From Sulfuritalea hydrogenivorans sk43H (GTDB lineage Bacteria; Pseudomonadota; Gammaproteobacteria; Burkholderiales; Rhodocyclaceae), in assembly GCA_945870205.1 (NCBI GenBank), contig CAMBRI010000002.1, forward strand, positions 1-62,792: DNA of 62,792 nucleotides, given 5' to 3'. Below are positions 39,101-46,421 of this stretch, piece by piece. The translations under genes were made by a program, and so were the position numbers. The notes beneath the pieces are model-generated. The model saw nothing but the letters and a program-made list of their open reading frames with translations. It was not told the origin of the DNA and made no database searches. Within the stretch, counting starts at the first letter, position 1; every line of letters begins with the position of its first letter.

Positions 39101-41688
39101 GCGCCCTCGAAGGAATGTTGGGCGCGGTTGCGGAACGTCGCATGCCGGGTGAAGAGTCAGCCCTCACGGCGGAAATCGAGGCCATGCAAGCGGGCGTCGC
39201 ACCATCCCTCGAACATCATGTCGAACCGGACCTGAAGCCAACTCCAGCGCCGGACACTGAAGCTTCTGAGCTTGCTGTACCGGAAGTCACCATCAGCGCG
39301 GCCGATCGTCGCGCGGCACGGATCGAAGACGAAATCGATCCGCAAATCCTGCCGCTCTTCCTTGAAGAGAGCTTGGATCTCATGCGAGAAATCGGTGAGG
39401 CCTTGCGCGAATGGCGGGCGGCACCGACCAGTCCCGAGATCGCGCGCACGCTTCAGCGTGCCCTGCATACGCTCAAAGGTAGCGCCCGAATGGCCGGCGC
39501 CATGGGCTGCGGCGAGTTGTTGCATGCCATGGAAGACCGCGTCGATCAGGCCACACGTATGAAGTCGGTGCAGGCGGCCACCATTGACGGGATGGAAACC
39601 TCCTATGACCGCGCCGCGATGCTGATCGAGTATCTGCGCAATCCAGACGCGGCGCGTCCGGAACAGGAGGAAGCGGAGCCGATTGCCGCGCGGCCCGATG
39701 TCTCTGTCGAATCGCAGCAGCCCGAGCCGCAAACCGAGAGGGAAATCGTCGCCACACCGGCAATGCATGCACCCGCCAAAGCCGAAGCTGCTCATGCTCC
39801 GACCTTCGTTCCCAGCCCGCAGGTACATCTGCGCGTGCGCGCGAATCTGGTTGACCAACTGGTCAATGAAGCCGGCGAGGTTGCCATAGCGCGAGGACGG
39901 ATCGAGGGTGAACTGCTGGCACTGAAAACATCCTTGCTTGAGCTCACGGAAAACGTGATTCGCCTGCGCAAGCAACTGCGCGAAGTCGAAATCCAGGCCG
40001 AATCGCAGATGCAATCCCAGCAAGCTCTTGCCAGCGAGCGCTCGCAGCAGTTCGATCCGCTCGAGTTCGACCGTTTCACGCGCTTCCAGGAAGTGGCGCG
40101 GATGATGGCCGAGAGCGTGAACGACGTCGCCACCGTGCAGCAAAACCTGATGCGCAACCTCGACCAGGCCAATGCGGCCGTGTTCGCGCAAGCGCGTCTC
40201 TCCCGGGAACTGTCACAGCGCCTGATGGGCGTGCGCATGGTCCCGTTTGAAAGCCTCGCCGAGCGCCTGCATCGCGTGGTGCGACAGGCCGCAAAGGATA
40301 CCGGCAAGCGCGCCAACCTGGACATCCGTCACGGCCAGACCGAACTCGACCGTTCGGTGCTGGACAAGATGGCCGGACCGCTCGAGCATATGCTGCGCAA
40401 CAGCGTCGCCCATGGCCTCGAAGATGGTGCCGGGCGTGCGGCGGCCGGCAAGGATCCAATCGGCCAGATCACCCTGTCGCTGGCACAAGAAGGCAACGAA
40501 ATCGTGGTCGCCATCGCCGACGATGGCGCCGGTCTCGATTTCGAACGCATACGCAGCCGCGCCATCGAACACGGTCTGCTCGCACCCGATGCAAATGCCG
40601 ACGAAGCAACCCTTGGGCAACTGGTCCTGCAGGCCGGTTTCTCCACGGCCAAGGAAGTCACGACCGTCGCCGGACGCGGGGTCGGCATGGACGTCGTCAA
40701 GAACGAGACGACCAGCCTCGGCGGGCGCATTGAAATATCGTCGGTCACCGGGCGTGGCGCGACTTTCCGCATCTACCTGCCGCTGACCCTGGCCGTCACT
40801 CAGGCGGTGCTGGTCACTGCCGGCAATCACCGCTACGCCATCCCGTCCTCGATGATCGAGCAGGCCACGGAACATAAACCCGATGCCGCGGTAAAGGTGC
40901 GCGCTACCGGCAGCACCGAGTGGCTGGGAAACCGCTATCCCTACCATTACCTGGCCGAACTGCTGGGCGAGAAAGACGCCATGCCGCCACCGCAGCGGCG
41001 GCACTGGATCCTGCTGATCAAGGGCGGGACCGAACGCGTCGCCCTGGAAGTCGATAGTCTTAGCCGCAATCAGGAAGTCGTGATCAAGGCGGTGGGGCCA
41101 CAGTTGGCCCGCGTACCAGGGCTGGCTGGCGCCACGGTGCTCGGCAATGGCGAGGTCGCACTGATCATCAACCCTGTGGCGCTGGCGGCCCGTGCCGGTC
41201 AGCGCGTGGCCGCACCGGTGCAGGTAACGGGCAGCCCGACAGAGTTGGAAACCGCGGCAGCACTAGAAGCCCCCGCAGAAGCGCCAGTTCCCGCAGTTGC
41301 CCCGACAGCCGCGGCGGCGGCCGCAGTAATGGTGGTCGATGACTCGCTTACGGTGCGCAAGATCAGCGGCCGGCTGCTGGCTCGCCATGGCTATCATGTG
41401 CTGACTGCCAAGGATGGCGTCGACGCACTCGAGCAATTGAGCGATGTAATGCCAGATGTCATGCTGCTGGACATCGAGATGCCGCGCATGGACGGCTTCG
41501 AACTGGCGCGCAACATCCGCGGCGACGCGCGCCTGAAGCATATCCCGATCATCATGATCACGTCACGAACCGCGGACAAGCACCGTCAGCATGCGGCGGA
41601 AATCGGCGTCAATCACTATCTGGGCAAGCCTTACGACGAAGATGACCTGCTGGCCTGCATCCGTGAAAGCCTCGAAAAAAAACCGTAG
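36124..41688 (+). CDS. chpA: Pil-Chp hybrid histidine kinase ChpA/PilL
   Basis: A giant CheA-type kinase of 1854 residues. After helical Hpt-like N-terminal segments comes an Hpt domain with YHTLKGSGRM (His702), then a 14-unit PPEEA linker (807-876). A degenerate Hpt (AAHTTASISAATGF) follows, and another Hpt with LHTLKGSARM (His1115). The catalytic part has LEHMLRNSVAHGLED (N box), ADDGAGLDFERI, GRGVGMDVVKN and GRGATFRIYLP. A CheW-like domain and a C-terminal receiver with Asp1783 in LLDIEMPRMDG complete it. It phosphorylates PilG/PilH to control type IV pili. Confidence 0.94.
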   Translation: MSTDIDTGPLSWVKGEIDLALERAGVSLAAHATSPTGGELKKARAGMHQAHGALAIVGLDGITEFADAIEQLLAALEDGKVPDVEAAIAAAQSGFAALRGYLDDLMAGHPNQPLKLFAPYRAMTVARGQLAPGPAALFFPDLTQRPPKREKDVPPLTPDALATRLKAARLGFERGLLKWIKNDPKGIAEMKISVAMIEMTRSTPAARAYWWVALGVLDALAADGLPDPTQAKLFAMRLGAQIKKLVEGHTDVSEQLLRDALYLAACATAGSQALAIVRAAYRLDGMVPTATPSETERLLPHIRRLRELLATAKDDWNHLCAGTAAALPPFHERTAKIAEEGAATGQPDYARLTAAILQQTDQLRRDPTRHNDVMALEMATALLLAESALENFQTLDADFTHSTDTVVSRLAALGRGEELGMMELPHLDAMSRRAQERLLLESVAREIRSNLGAIETTLDAYFRDNSRQATLATIKQPVRQIQGALMVLGQDRANAVLGECAQAVEHFAEPGFKPQAGDFEEVAKKLSALGFFVAQLQGGAADIDAILAPPLVAKPVREEPEPAEPVAMQPALPLPEKQSIGLVTSIGSAAASATPEAPVPDILAEEGEAAADEALPDFEVEGLEAPPEPPPAAASAAIATPAPSAEASRLMDASEEDLDAELLGIFLEEANEVLATINEHLPLLHAAPNDQASLVTLRRSYHTLKGSGRMVGLTDLGEAGWAVEQVLNAWLHETRAATPALLEMLDHAAEIFKVWVVQLENGGGSHFDDAELIRRCQALGGADDAEGGTSAAPAAAPIAEAPAEAAPPEEVPPEEAPPEEAPPEEAPPEEAPPEEAPPEEAPPEEAPPEEAPPEEAPPEEAPPEEAPPEEAPPEELPPQEVATEIRPSADVVSFPTPPPIRVGDVEIAPTLYNLYLDESRDYIATLQGSLGREVVPGDEVIRAAHTTASISAATGFMPISTLARALENALVRMSLMQAVPTDAQRFVFARCAGALEGMLGAVAERRMPGEESALTAEIEAMQAGVAPSLEHHVEPDLKPTPAPDTEASELAVPEVTISAADRRAARIEDEIDPQILPLFLEESLDLMREIGEALREWRAAPTSPEIARTLQRALHTLKGSARMAGAMGCGELLHAMEDRVDQATRMKSVQAATIDGMETSYDRAAMLIEYLRNPDAARPEQEEAEPIAARPDVSVESQQPEPQTEREIVATPAMHAPAKAEAAHAPTFVPSPQVHLRVRANLVDQLVNEAGEVAIARGRIEGELLALKTSLLELTENVIRLRKQLREVEIQAESQMQSQQALASERSQQFDPLEFDRFTRFQEVARMMAESVNDVATVQQNLMRNLDQANAAVFAQARLSRELSQRLMGVRMVPFESLAERLHRVVRQAAKDTGKRANLDIRHGQTELDRSVLDKMAGPLEHMLRNSVAHGLEDGAGRAAAGKDPIGQITLSLAQEGNEIVVAIADDGAGLDFERIRSRAIEHGLLAPDANADEATLGQLVLQAGFSTAKEVTTVAGRGVGMDVVKNETTSLGGRIEISSVTGRGATFRIYLPLTLAVTQAVLVTAGNHRYAIPSSMIEQATEHKPDAAVKVRATGSTEWLGNRYPYHYLAELLGEKDAMPPPQRRHWILLIKGGTERVALEVDSLSRNQEVVIKAVGPQLARVPGLAGATVLGNGEVALIINPVALAARAGQRVAAPVQVTGSPTELETAAALEAPAEAPVPAVAPTAAAAAAVMVVDDSLTVRKISGRLLARHGYHVLTAKDGVDALEQLSDVMPDVMLLDIEMPRMDGFELARNIRGDARLKHIPIIMITSRTADKHRQHAAEIGVNHYLGKPYDEDDLLACIRESLEKKP
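38542..38766 (+). repeat. 15-bp tandem repeat encoding PPEE(A/V/L) in chpA
   Basis: Fourteen in-frame units (38542-38751), mostly exact copies of CCGCCTGAAGAAGCA with a few third-position changes, followed by a degenerate PPQEV unit. They encode a stiff, acidic, proline-rich linker between Hpt domains. Near-identity of the units points to recent slippage, so copy number may vary between strains. Confidence 0.95.
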
Positions 41689-41742
41689 CTCACGACGTAC
41701 ATGGCAGCGACCCGCGCAATTCCCTGACTTGAGGACAAGTCC

Positions 41743-42228
41743 ATGACGCAGCATTCATCCGCGCGCCCTTTCAAGGTGCTTGGCATTCAGCAGATCGCCA
41801 TCGGTGGCACGTCGAAAGAGCGCCTGAAGAAGCTCTGGGTTGAAATGTTCGGCCTTGCAGTAACCGGCAATTACGTCAGTGAGCGCGAAAACGTGGATGA
41901 AGACATCACCGCGATGGGCAGCGGTCCCTTCAAGGTGGAAGTCGATCTGATGCAGCCCCTTGATCCGGCCAAAAAACCCGCGGTGCATGAACCGCCCCTC
42001 AACCATGTCGGCCTATGGATCGACGATCTGCCCCTGGCGGTGGAGTGGCTCACCGCACAAGGCGTGCGCTTCGCTCCGGGAGGCATCCGCAAGGGAGCCT
42101 CGGGTTACGACATTACCTTCCTGCACCCCAAGGCCAACGAGCAGTTCCCGATTGGCGGCGAGGGCGTGCTGATCGAACTGGTGCAGGCGCCTGCCGAAGT
42201 CATCGCTGCATTCGCGCGACTGGCCTGA
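41743..42228 (+). CDS. VOC-superfamily protein, possible methylmalonyl-CoA epimerase
   Basis: A protein of 161 residues with two beta-alpha-beta-beta-beta VOC modules. Relative to methylmalonyl-CoA epimerase the ligand positions look like [11 protein letters not shown] (Gln where His is usual), [10 protein letters not shown] (His kept) and [10 protein letters not shown] (Glu kept). Fold and length also fit glyoxalase-like proteins. The propionyl-CoA carboxylase/mutase operon 4 kb away lacks an epimerase, so this is a good candidate, but the His-to-Gln change and the distance leave doubt. It follows chpA by 54 bases. Confidence 0.75.
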   Translation: MTQHSSARPFKVLGIQQIAIGGTSKERLKKLWVEMFGLAVTGNYVSERENVDEDITAMGSGPFKVEVDLMQPLDPAKKPAVHEPPLNHVGLWIDDLPLAVEWLTAQGVRFAPGGIRKGASGYDITFLHPKANEQFPIGGEGVLIELVQAPAEVIAAFARLA

Positions 42229-42253
42229 CGACAGCGAGGCTACGCTTCCGTCC

Positions 42254-42304
42254 GGAGCGAGCTTGCTCGCGATTGGGTGACGGCATCGCGAGCAAGCTCG
42301 CTCC
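42254..42304. repeat. REP-like perfect inverted repeat between convergent genes
   Basis: Two perfect 20-base arms (GGAGCGAGCTTGCTCGCGAT and its complement, 42254-42273 and 42285-42304) are separated by 11 bases. The arm sequence resembles the REP elements known from Pseudomonas. It lies between two convergent genes and touches the last base of the cyclase stop, so it could end transcription from both sides although no long T-run follows. Confidence 0.8.
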
Positions 42305-44136
42305 TACCCCGCAAACACCCGGTAGCACCCTCGTCCGGCGTCTTTCGCGGCATACATCGCCTGGTCCGCGCGACGCAATAGTTCGGAGGGAGATAGTTCT
42401 CCGCCGGAGAACACCGCAACGCCTATGCTGCCGGTTATCTCCAGCGGCAAGCCGAGCACGCGCATCGGCTCGCGCAAGCTGGCAACAATCTTGTCCGCCA
42501 TGCGTTCTGCATCGGTGCCACTGCTGACCCCGGCCAGCACGACCGCAAACTCATCACCGCCGAGTCGCGCCACGGTGTCCACTTCTCGCACCGCCCCCCG
42601 GAAACGCTCCGCCGCGGCGCGTAGTACTTCGTCGCCGATGGCGTGGCCGTAGCCATCATTGATCGGTTTGAAGTGGTCGAGATCGATCAGCAGCAAGGCA
42701 ATCTGCCCGTGGCTGCGCCGCGCCTGCTGCATGGATTGCTCGAGTCGCGCGTCGAACAACAGTCGATTGGCAAGGCCGGTCAGTGGGTCGGTATGGGCCA
42801 GTGCCTGCAACTGGCGCTCGTTCTCGCGCAGCCGTGCGTTAGCCGCTTCCAGCTCCCCGGTGCGCTCTGCCACCCGCCGTTCGAGGCTCGCCTCGGAGCG
42901 CTGCAGGGCGGCCACCAGTTGCTGCTTGGTGGCCAGTGCTTCGCTCTGCGCCGCATCCTTTTCGCGCCGCAGGCCGTTGATCCGGTCCGCCAGGGCAAAA
43001 GAAAGCAGCAGCATTTCGAGTGCCGATCCCATCTGCATGGCGTAGAAACTGACAAACGTGGTTGGCAACACGTTCAGATTGCGCAGGCCGACCACCGCCA
43101 CACCCATCAGCAGCACGGTCCACGCCAGCAGGAAGGTTCGCGCGCCGGGCTGGCCGGCACGCCAGCAGCGCAGGCCGGCCAGCACCGCCACCACTGAAAA
43201 CGTGACGCCGGTCAGCGAAGTAAGAATGGCAGCCAGGCGATAGGGCGCGGCGAACGCCGCCATTATGCAGACGGCAAACAAAGCGGCAAGGCCGATCACG
43301 GCGCCGTCGAGCCGCGGCAGATTGCGTCGCGTCTCGAGAAAGCCACGGGTGAACAAGGCGCCGAAAAGGCCGGCCCCCGCGAAGCCGATGGTAAAGGCGA
43401 GATTGCCCCACACCGGCCAGTCGGGCCAGAGAAACTCGTTGCCCAGTCCGTTGAGCGAAAGCTGTCCGACGGCCATGCTGGTTGCGAACAGGACATAGGT
43501 CAGGTAGTTGTGATCGCGCAGCGAAAACCATAGCAGCAGGTTGTAGAGTGCCAGCGCCAGCAACATGCCGAAATAGGCCGACAGTACCGAATAGCTGGCG
43601 TGCGAATCCTGCCAGAAGGCGTCACCTTGCCACAAGCGCAGGGGAACCGTCAGCGTGCCTTCAGACACCACCCGCAACCAGACTGTGCTTGCGGCCGCGT
43701 CACCCAGATGCACCGGAAATACGAAGTTGCGATGCTCCAGCGGGCGCTGCGCGAAGGGCAGGCGATCGCCGGTACTCAGGTGCTCGCCGCCGGGGCCGAA
43801 GTATTCCACACTGTCCAGGGTGGGGAAAGCGACTTCCAGCAGCCAGTCACGCGGCGCGCCGGTGTCCGCTTCAAGTTCTACGCGCAACCACCAGGCAGAT
43901 GATGAATAGCCAAAATTGATCGCCTCGTCGCCCTGCACCTGCGACGGTCGAAAGTCGGCGCCGCGACGCTGGACATCGGCCAGCGACAAACGGCCGCTCG
44001 GATCTTCCAGTATCGCAACCTGGTTCGCCAGCGGAAACGAGGCGAGGCCTGGCACCAGGCGCACCGCGGCAAAGGTAGCGCCGATGTGGCACCACCAGCA
44101 GCACAACAGTAACAGCAGGGCAGGAATCCGCGGCAC
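42304..44136 (-). CDS. 7TM-DISM diguanylate cyclase
   Basis: About 610 residues. A signal peptide (PRIPALLLLLCCWWCHIG region) leads to a periplasmic DISM-type beta-sandwich domain, then seven membrane helices (7TMR-DISM_7TM), a coiled coil and a GGDEF domain. The cyclase signature is intact (LGGDEFAVVLAG), with HTDPLTGLANR at its start, so it should make c-di-GMP in response to an extracellular ligand. The GTG at 44136 is chosen because it puts the signal peptide at the N terminus; another GTG at 44205 would add 23 residues. No RxxD inhibitory site was recognised. Confidence 0.88.
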   Translation of the reverse strand: MPRIPALLLLLCCWWCHIGATFAAVRLVPGLASFPLANQVAILEDPSGRLSLADVQRRGADFRPSQVQGDEAINFGYSSSAWWLRVELEADTGAPRDWLLEVAFPTLDSVEYFGPGGEHLSTGDRLPFAQRPLEHRNFVFPVHLGDAAASTVWLRVVSEGTLTVPLRLWQGDAFWQDSHASYSVLSAYFGMLLALALYNLLLWFSLRDHNYLTYVLFATSMAVGQLSLNGLGNEFLWPDWPVWGNLAFTIGFAGAGLFGALFTRGFLETRRNLPRLDGAVIGLAALFAVCIMAAFAAPYRLAAILTSLTGVTFSVVAVLAGLRCWRAGQPGARTFLLAWTVLLMGVAVVGLRNLNVLPTTFVSFYAMQMGSALEMLLLSFALADRINGLRREKDAAQSEALATKQQLVAALQRSEASLERRVAERTGELEAANARLRENERQLQALAHTDPLTGLANRLLFDARLEQSMQQARRSHGQIALLLIDLDHFKPINDGYGHAIGDEVLRAAAERFRGAVREVDTVARLGGDEFAVVLAGVSSGTDAERMADKIVASLREPMRVLGLPLEITGSIGVAVFSGGELSPSELLRRADQAMYAAKDAGRGCYRVFAG

Positions 44137-44261
44137 GGCACGATCCGTTTGGAAATCTATGCAAATTCTATCCCATCGGAAACCGTCCCCGAGTCGACCG
44201 AGCACGGAAGTCGCGCATCACATATGTAGAATTCGCATCTTTCCTGCAAGCTGGAACGCTC

Positions 44262-45350
44262 ATGCTCTTTGACTCCTACGCCAACTCAGTCCTCGCGCTG
44301 GCGAACCGCATCGCCATGGCACCGATGACCCGCTGTCGTGCGGACCATGCGGACGCCGTGCCCAACGATATGATCAGGGAATACTACCGGCAGCGCGCAA
44401 GCGCCGGCCTGATTATCTCGGAGGGCTTGCCGGTATCGGATCGTGCGCGCGGCTACCTCAACACCCCCGGGCTGTGGAACGAGGCACAGGCCGCCGGCTG
44501 GAAACAGACCACCGATGCTGTACACGCTGAAGGCGGCAGGATATTTGCCCAACTCTGGCATTGCGGCCGCGTCGCGCACGCCGCGCTGCATGCCGACGGC
44601 AGTTCCCCCGCCGGGCCGTCCATCAGGCCGGCGGCGACGCAAACCATGATCCCCGGACCGGACGGCAAGCCCGTGTCGGCCGACTGCGGCCAGCCGCAGG
44701 CCCTGAGCATGCAGGAAATCCACGGTGTCGTGGATGAGTTTGCCCATGCCGCAAAGCTGGCCATGCAGGCCGGCTTTGACGGCGTCGAGATTCACGGCGC
44801 GAACGGCTACCTGCTCGATCAGTTTCGCTGCCCGCGGGTGAACAATCGCAGCGATGCCTACGGCGGCTCCCTGGCAAATCGCTACCGCCTGCTGCTGGAA
44901 GTCGTCGACGCAATAGCCGCCGAAGTCGGCCCCAAACGCGTTGCCGTGCGCCAATCGCCCTATGGCCCGGGCAACGACATGATTGTCGACCCGGAACCGA
45001 TGAAGACCTACCCCTGGCTGGCACGCGAACTGAATCGGCGCGATATAGGCTTCCTGCATATCTACTGCCAGACGGCGGACTGGATTCACGATGCGAGACA
45101 CTCGATGATGCCGGCATTGCGCGACGCCTTCCACGGCGCAATCATTGCCTGCGGCGGCTTCAAGACAACCCCAGCATGTGAAGCGATTCTCGGCCGCGGC
45201 CACGCCGACCTGGTCGCCATCGGCAAGCCCTTCATATCCAACCCCGATCTGGTCGAGCGCTTGCGCAGCGGCGCTGAACTTGCCCGTTGGGACAACCGGA
45301 CGTTTTATGCCAGCGGTGCGGCCGGATACGTCGATTACCCTGCGCTATGA
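44262..45350 (+). CDS. Old Yellow Enzyme-family alkene reductase
   Basis: An FMN-dependent NAD(P)H oxidoreductase of 362 residues of the NemA type. It shows NRIAMAPMTRCRA near the N terminus, the substrate-anchoring His/Asn pair in EIHGANGYLLDQF, and the catalytic Tyr motif NRSDAYGGSLANRYR. The C-terminal phosphate-binding part reads ACGGFKTTPACEAI and VAIGKPFISNPDLV. It is cytoplasmic. It should reduce activated C=C bonds of enones, nitroesters or quinones; the natural substrate is unknown. No repressor gene (such as nemR) is adjacent. Confidence 0.92.
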   Translation: MLFDSYANSVLALANRIAMAPMTRCRADHADAVPNDMIREYYRQRASAGLIISEGLPVSDRARGYLNTPGLWNEAQAAGWKQTTDAVHAEGGRIFAQLWHCGRVAHAALHADGSSPAGPSIRPAATQTMIPGPDGKPVSADCGQPQALSMQEIHGVVDEFAHAAKLAMQAGFDGVEIHGANGYLLDQFRCPRVNNRSDAYGGSLANRYRLLLEVVDAIAAEVGPKRVAVRQSPYGPGNDMIVDPEPMKTYPWLARELNRRDIGFLHIYCQTADWIHDARHSMMPALRDAFHGAIIACGGFKTTPACEAILGRGHADLVAIGKPFISNPDLVERLRSGAELARWDNRTFYASGAAGYVDYPAL

Positions 45351-45503
45351 ATGCGCCAGACCGGAATGTGGCGCGTCCCTGGCGGCCGGGAGGCTTCGGG
45401 GCCGTCTCATACGGCGTCGTGATATGCGCGTCTTTGACCGGTGAATTCAAGTTTCCCTACCGCGACCGTTAACGCTACAGTTCCCCACCAACACCAACAA
45501 CGA

Positions 45504-46325
45504 ATGACAACCATGACGACCAAGCCAATTTTCCGCCACTCCCCCCTTATCACTTTGACTGTAGCCCTCGCGCTGGCCGCATCAAGCCAGTCGGCACTGT
45601 CGTTTCAGCCGCTGATCACGGACGACACAGGCACCCAGGGCACCGGTGGCAACCAGCTGGAATTCGGCATGACCGAAGACAAGGCTGTCCAGGGCAGCAC
45701 CACGACCAAGACGCGCACCGTGCCGCTGACCTACACCCGAGGCGTGCTCGACACGCTGGATTTGTATGTCTCGGCCAGCTCGGTTCGAATCAACTCGACC
45801 AATACGGCTGCCAATGCCAGCGGCGGCGGCAATCCCGCTCTTGGCGGCAAATGGCGCTTCTACGAGAACGAATCGAGCAAGACCAGTCTCGGATTCAAGC
45901 AGGAGTTTCGCCTGCCGGTGAGCACCGCCAAGGAACGCCTTTCGCTCGGTGTAGGCAAAACATCTTCCAGCAGCACGCTGATCCTGACCCAGGAAGTGCC
46001 GTTCGGTGCCGTGCATGCCAACCTGTGGTCCTCGAGCGACCGCTATGAAGACACAAGCATAAATGCCAATGCGACGACGACGCGATTCTCGGTGGCTCCA
46101 GTGTGGGAAGTCACCGAGCAGTTCAAGCTGGCGCTGGACGGAGGTACTGAAACCCGCCGCACCAGCGCTGCCTCGACCCGCTCACGGACGCTGGAGTTTG
46201 GCGCGATCTATTCGCCCAACAAGAACCTGGATTTTGCTCTCGGCGTGATTCGCAAGGCCGACAATGCGACGGCCCAGACAGTAACTAACAGCGTCACCGG
46301 CGGCGTGACTTGGCGCTTCAAGTAA
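45504..46325 (+). CDS. Outer-membrane beta-barrel protein, phenol-degradation MetA-like
   Basis: About 273 residues with a signal peptide (LITLTVALALAASSQSALS) and a mature start FQPLITDDTGTQGTGGNQLE. This opening, and the alternating short beta strands ending in aromatic WRFK, resemble the Phenol_MetA_deg/transporter-like outer-membrane family. Function is unknown for most members; passive uptake is the usual guess. The start at 45504 (MTTMTTK) is a choice among several nearby ATGs. A 153-base gap precedes it with no clear promoter. Confidence 0.7.
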   Translation: MTTMTTKPIFRHSPLITLTVALALAASSQSALSFQPLITDDTGTQGTGGNQLEFGMTEDKAVQGSTTTKTRTVPLTYTRGVLDTLDLYVSASSVRINSTNTAANASGGGNPALGGKWRFYENESSKTSLGFKQEFRLPVSTAKERLSLGVGKTSSSSTLILTQEVPFGAVHANLWSSSDRYEDTSINANATTTRFSVAPVWEVTEQFKLALDGGTETRRTSAASTRSRTLEFGAIYSPNKNLDFALGVIRKADNATAQTVTNSVTGGVTWRFK

Positions 46326-46346
46326 AAGCGGCCCGCTACGCCAAAA

Positions 46347-46371
46347 AACAGGCACGCCTGGCGTGCCTGTT
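46347..46371 (-). terminator. Rho-independent terminator of the pcc/mutase operon
   Basis: A perfect 11-bp stem (AACAGGCACGC) with a 3-base loop is followed, in the minus direction, by a run of six T. It lies 50 bases after the pccA stop and also just behind the converging barrel-protein gene, for which it may act as a weaker terminator. Confidence 0.8.
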
Positions 46372-46380
46372 CGTTGGTTC

Positions 46381-46413
46381 TTCACTGTGCAGCTTGGTAA
46401 GCCGCACAGTGAA
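46381..46413. terminator. Second hairpin between convergent genes
   Basis: A perfect 10-bp stem TTCACTGTGC / GCACAGTGAA with a 13-base loop lies 8 bases beyond the pccA stop codon. There is no T-run in either direction, so it may be an mRNA 3'-end stabiliser working with the adjacent T-tailed hairpin. Confidence 0.5.
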
Positions 46414-46421
46414 ATATCGAC

